From positions 1 to 16,376 of the forward strand of contig CANQCB010000023.1 of NCBI GenBank assembly GCA_947589145.1: a DNA stretch of 16,376 nt. The letters run 5' to 3'. Position 1 is the stretch's first letter. Each line of letters opens with the position of its first letter. This document shows, piece by piece, positions 13,633-16,376 of the stretch. The notes under the pieces were generated by a model. It was not told the DNA's origin. It saw nothing but the letters and a program-made list of their open reading frames with translations, and ran no database searches. Source of the DNA: an uncultured Clostridia bacterium (GTDB lineage Bacteria > Bacillota > Clostridia > Christensenellales > Pumilibacteraceae). Position numbers and translations under genes: made by a program.

Positions 13633-13766
13633 AACCGCCGACCTTCTTCTTACTCATCGGTTGCCTCGCAACCGTTCGTAATACTCCGCTACGCTTCGTG
13701 GCGTTCGGCGCTGCGCGCCTCGGCTGAGCAGCAGGTCGGCGGTTCAAGTCCGCCCGGTAGCTCCAA
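13633..13766. repeat. 134-bp foldback repeat, copy 2, ending in a tRNA-Thr 3' fragment
   Basis: Nearly identical to 12690-12822, with the same outer inverted repeat (13633-13643 and 13734-13744). Its tRNA part (13729-13765) keeps an intact T-arm, acceptor strand CGGTAGC and TCCA. Upstream of CAGCAGG it diverges from a real tRNA: there is no anticodon arm or 5' half. Confidence 0.8.
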
Positions 13767-13767
13767 A

Positions 13768-13797
13768 ACACCCTCTCGTCAATGCGAGAGGGTGTTT
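13768..13797 (+). terminator. tRNA-type terminator behind the rightmost tRNA fragment
   Basis: ACACCCTCTCG/CGAGAGGGTGT stem with loop TCAATG followed by TT. It is a second copy of the hairpin at 12654-12681. Confidence 0.65.
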
Positions 13798-13874
13798 CAA
13801 GTTTTAGCGCCGCTAAACACGGGATTTTCTACGGTAAATATCCAAATATGCGAGAAAATCGGGGGTCAAAAAAA

Positions 13875-14060
13875 GTACACGGAATAATCAGTTCCATGTA
13901 TTTTTTATGGGTTTATTTTACACTTTTTTCGAAAAATGTCAATAGCTTTTGCCAATTTGGGCTTAAAATTATCCTCAAAATGTGCAATTTCTACCGTTAT
14001 ATGTCGTTTTTTCCGATATGTAATAATTTTTTTGTACATGGAACTGATTATTCCGTGTAC
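13875..14060. repeat. 26-bp perfect inverted repeat flanking a 134-bp segment
   Basis: Arms at 13875-13900 and 14035-14060 are exact reverse complements. Each arm is itself a near-palindrome, TACACGGAA-7-TTCCATGTA. Outside both arms on the plus strand lies an A-run (13868-13874 and 14061-14068). The enclosed segment has no credible gene but holds a leftward promoter at 13915-13942. Options are an invertible promoter segment, a MITE, or a pair of regulator or terminator sites. Confidence 0.85.
13915..13942 (-). promoter_or_regulatory. Leftward promoter inside the inverted-repeat segment
   Basis: Read on the minus strand: TTGACA (13942-13937), a 16-bp spacer, TAAAAT (13920-13915). Its transcript would start near 13908 and immediately read the left arm as a hairpin followed by seven T, a good terminator. 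Confidence 0.65.
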
Positions 14061-14101
14061 AAAAAAAATAATCGGCGATCCCGAGAAACGGAGGTGATAA
14101 G

Positions 14102-14791
14102 ATGTATAACGTGGCTGTTGTAGAGGACGAAGCGCGCGACGCGGAAATTTTAGGCGAAGTGCTGGACAGATACTCAAAAGAAGTCGGCGAATATTTTCAA
14201 GTAAAGTATTTCAATGACGGCTTATCTTTTCTGTACAATTACAAAGCGGTATACGACATCGTGTTTATGGACATAAAAATGCCGCACATTTCGGGTCTGG
14301 AAACGGCGAAGATATTGCGCAAGACCGACCCCAACGTCGTGCTGATCTTTGTGTCCAACCACTCAAAATACGCGATAAGCGCTTTCGGCGTTAACGCCTT
14401 CGACTATATCTTAAAACCGCTATTTTACAATTCTTTCAAGCAAACGCTTTTGCGCGCGCTGAAATATTTGGCAAGCATGGGACCGCGCGTGTTTTTGCCT
14501 ACATCGGACGGGTACGTAGGATTCAAAGTCAGCGACATAAACTATATCGACGTTCAGGGGCATTACAGATTTTATCATACGACTCACGCCGTATATAAGA
14601 GTTACGGCAATTTGAAAGACATAGAAGGCGTTCTCCCGTTCGGATTTTTTTACAAGTGTCACAGAGGGTGTCTCGTAAACCTAAGAAACGTTACGAGCGT
14701 CGAAGGCGATTGCCTTGTTTTGGGCGAGGATAAATTACATGTGAGTCGGGCGCGGATAAAGGAGTTTGTGGATTTGTTGCAAAGACATTGA
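14102..14791 (+). CDS. LytTR-family response regulator (AgrA/VirR type)
   Basis: This 229-aa protein has an N-terminal receiver domain (1-120) with acidic pocket E8/D9/E10, phosphoacceptor D57 in FMDIKMP, S85 in FVSNH and K105 in LKP. A LytTR DNA-binding domain (about 130-228) follows, with the typical FYKCHRGCLVNLRNV block near 182-197. Such regulators bind direct repeats and control exported, cell-surface or peptide-signalled functions. No histidine kinase lies next to it in this window. A strong GGAGGTGAT lies just before the ATG. No convincing promoter faces it in the present arrangement; the promoter in the segment upstream points away. A possible target is the GH3 lipoprotein gene downstream, but that is inference. 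Confidence 0.9.
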   Translation: MYNVAVVEDEARDAEILGEVLDRYSKEVGEYFQVKYFNDGLSFLYNYKAVYDIVFMDIKMPHISGLETAKILRKTDPNVVLIFVSNHSKYAISAFGVNAFDYILKPLFYNSFKQTLLRALKYLASMGPRVFLPTSDGYVGFKVSDINYIDVQGHYRFYHTTHAVYKSYGNLKDIEGVLPFGFFYKCHRGCLVNLRNVTSVEGDCLVLGEDKLHVSRARIKEFVDLLQRH

Positions 14792-14854
14792 TCGGCGGAG
14801 TCCGTTCGCTATTGTATATTGATACAATTCGCGCTACACGAACCGACGAATTTA

Positions 14855-14896
14855 CGGCGTGAAATGCAATAAAAATGCATTTCGCGCCGAATTTTA
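14855..14896 (+). terminator. Terminator of the LytTR gene
   Basis: A 14-bp stem (CGGCGTGAAATGCA at 14855-14868 with its complement at 14876-14889, one G-U pair), followed by AATTTTATT. It separates the regulator from the GH3 gene. Confidence 0.85.
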
Positions 14897-14937
14897 TTCA
14901 ATCGACACCAAAAATCGTAATTTCGCTTTTCTTCAAT

Positions 14938-14943
14938 TATAAT
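14938..14943 (+). promoter_or_regulatory. Probable -10 element of the GH3 gene
   Basis: A perfect TATAAT lies 59 bp before the start codon, but no good -35 hexamer is found at the usual distance. That would fit a promoter needing an activator. Confidence 0.4.
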
Positions 14944-15001
14944 ACGCAGTAGACGGAGCGTTTCGGCTCCGAAAATTTTCAAAGGAGAAAGGAGAAAAGA
15001 A

Positions 15002-16376
15002 ATGATGAAAAAGAAAAGACTCACATTTTTGTTGAGCTTGCTGCTGACGGTATGCTTGATTTTGGTTTTTGCACTCACCGGCTGCGGCACTGTCGGACCG
15101 CAGGGACCTGCCGGCCCGGAAGGCCCGCAGGGGCCGGAAGGACCTCCGGGCGGCGTGGCGACTTACGAGGACATCGACATAGACTCGCTTGACGCTGTTA
15201 CCGAAACAAAGTATCAGGTCAAGACCATCACAAACGACGGTATGAAGAATATGTCATACAAGGATTACACTACCAGTGAAGAAATCGACAAGGCAGGAGA
15301 GGAGCTTGCGAGCAGGATAGCCGAGGAAGGCGACGTTCTTCTTAAAAATAAGAACAACGCGTTGCCGCTTGCAACGGGCTCGAAAATCACTGCTTTCGGT
15401 TACAGCATGGACCAGCTTTACTATCAGACCGACGTAAAGAAGGCGTTTGAAGTTGCCGGATACAGTGTAAACCCCTCCACGATAAATCTTTACAAGGCAA
15501 AGAAGGACGTGGGCGGCGTCGTCGGCAACGAGATAGCTATCGCAGATTATTCCAATTCGACGATCAGTACATACAGCTCGTATAACGACGCGGCGATCAT
15601 TACTCTTCACCGTTACGGGCAAGAGGGTTCCGACCTTAAAACGCACGACGTTAAGGGACATGCCAACGCAAACGACCACTACTTGCAGTTGGAAGATAAC
15701 GAGAAAGACCTTATCAAACACGTAAAGAAATATTTCGATAGGGTAATCGTTCTTATCAACTCCCCGAGCTCGGTACAGATCCCCGAACTTTCCGCCGATG
15801 ATGGCGAATACTCCGTCGACGCGATAGTTTGGTTCGGACCTACAAGTAAAGATTCGATAAGTTCTCTCGGCAATATATTGAACGGAACCGCGAACCCTTC
15901 CGGCAGAACGAGCGATTTGTGGGAGAAAGACTTTACAAAAGCGCCTTATTGGACAAACGTAGGCGACCAATCGCAGAATATCGTAGACGGTGAAAGAAGC
16001 AACGCAATGCTTTACTATAACGGAGACAGAACCAACTTCTCGTCCATAGAATACAGAGAAGATATCTATCTCGGTTACAGATACTACGAGACCGGTTACG
16101 TCGACTACAACAAGGAAACGGAAGGAAAAGGCACGAAGTGGTACGACGATCAAGTGCAGTATCCTTTCGGCTACGGCCTCAGCTACACCACGTTCGATTG
16201 GGATGTTGTTCCTGCCGATATCACGACAAGACAGATCACCGCGCCGAACGAGTCCGTCACCATAAGAGTTAGGGTTAAGAACACGGGTAACGTTGCGGGC
16301 AAAGACGTAGTTCAGCTTTACTATGCCGCTCCTTACACCCAAGGCGGAATAGAAAAGTCCGCGGCAAACCTCGTCG
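15002..16376 (+). CDS. GH3-family glycoside hydrolase lipoprotein, permuted domain order (partial)
   Basis: The gene is open to the window edge (458 codons seen). It begins with a signal peptide and lipobox L25-T-G-C28, then a collagen-like run GPQGPAGPEGPQ..GPPG (32-50). Next comes the alpha/beta domain usually found second in GH3 enzymes (EEGDVLLKNKNNALPL..KITAFGY from about residue 100; HRYGQEGSD near 200), then the fibronectin-III-like domain (YPFGYGLSYTTF, then VRVKNTGNVAGKDVVQLYYA). The TIM-barrel domain with the catalytic nucleophile should therefore follow beyond the edge, the inverted order known from Ruminococcus albus beta-glucosidase. Expected role: beta-glucosidase or beta-xylosidase on the cell surface. 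Two AAAGGAG boxes precede the ATG; ATG at 15005 is equally usable. A 362-aa open frame on the other strand is a shadow. Confidence 0.88.
   Translation, partial: MMKKKRLTFLLSLLLTVCLILVFALTGCGTVGPQGPAGPEGPQGPEGPPGGVATYEDIDIDSLDAVTETKYQVKTITNDGMKNMSYKDYTTSEEIDKAGEELASRIAEEGDVLLKNKNNALPLATGSKITAFGYSMDQLYYQTDVKKAFEVAGYSVNPSTINLYKAKKDVGGVVGNEIAIADYSNSTISTYSSYNDAAIITLHRYGQEGSDLKTHDVKGHANANDHYLQLEDNEKDLIKHVKKYFDRVIVLINSPSSVQIPELSADDGEYSVDAIVWFGPTSKDSISSLGNILNGTANPSGRTSDLWEKDFTKAPYWTNVGDQSQNIVDGERSNAMLYYNGDRTNFSSIEYREDIYLGYRYYETGYVDYNKETEGKGTKWYDDQVQYPFGYGLSYTTFDWDVVPADITTRQITAPNESVTIRVRVKNTGNVAGKDVVQLYYAAPYTQGGIEKSAANLV

Noticed and set aside
13541..13771. A 76-codon minus-strand frame containing RADLNRRP
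   Set aside because: That peptide is the usual artefact of translating the reverse complement of a tRNA T-arm. The DNA is a foldback repeat plus a tRNA fragment.
13782..14123. A 113-codon plus-strand frame before the LytTR gene
   Set aside because: It runs through the tRNA terminator and both arms of the inverted repeat, giving the same HGIISSMY peptide on both strands. No ribosome binding site.
15254..16342. A 362-codon open frame on the minus strand
   Set aside because: It is antisense to a clear GH3 enzyme with signal peptide, lipobox and family motifs on the plus strand. Its composition is typical of a shadow frame.

Overview
The window looks like chromosome of a monoderm Bacillota, probably a gut Clostridia. 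The signs are strong GGAGG-type ribosome binding sites, BspA-like leucine-rich lipoproteins, a GH3 enzyme with permuted domain order, an AgrA/LytTR regulator and near-consensus sigma-A promoters. This assignment is inference; there is no rRNA or marker gene here.

Layout. (1) Positions 1-2497 are left flank: a SLOG/Rossmann-type small protein and a lipoprotein with a collagen-like stalk, a possible InlB-B-like domain and BspA-like repeats. (2) Positions 2498-12654 are a 10.1-kb integrated element bounded by 48-bp direct repeats with one mismatch. Each repeat is the 3' half of a tRNA-Thr(CGT), starting exactly at the anticodon loop. The element carries a tyrosine integrase, a three-operator repressor switch, an HUH rolling-circle Rep, a Zot/pI-type ATPase, a large exported C-terminally anchored protein of pIII type and several small unknown proteins. 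This combination marks an inovirus-like (filamentous phage) prophage. No major coat protein could be identified. (3) Positions 12655-13800 hold a scar region: more tRNA-Thr 3' fragments, a repeated 133-bp foldback unit, an IS200-type remnant and a gene with two SH3-like repeats. (4) Positions 13875-16376 hold a 26-bp inverted repeat flanking a leftward promoter, a LytTR response regulator, and the first 458 codons of a GH3 lipoprotein that runs off the window.

How the prophage appears to work. Almost all its genes read on the minus strand. One operator-controlled promoter (TTGACA-17-TATTAT) drives a 122-aa protein, an 80-aa protein and integrase, and it diverges from the repressor gene. A separate minus-strand set runs from the 101-aa gene near the right end to the Zot gene and a coupled 182-aa gene. 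Rep lies beyond a non-coding region of about 500 bp packed with hairpins, the best candidate for replication origin and packaging signal. Two plus-strand promoter-terminator pairs predict small structured RNAs of about 126 and 116 nt between the minus-strand genes. Their polarity is opposite to the genes, as expected for RNAs templated on a packaged coding strand.

The observations most worth a second look are the two predicted RNAs, the hairpin-rich origin region, the tRNA-fragment array with no intact tRNA, and the possible invertible promoter upstream of the LytTR gene.
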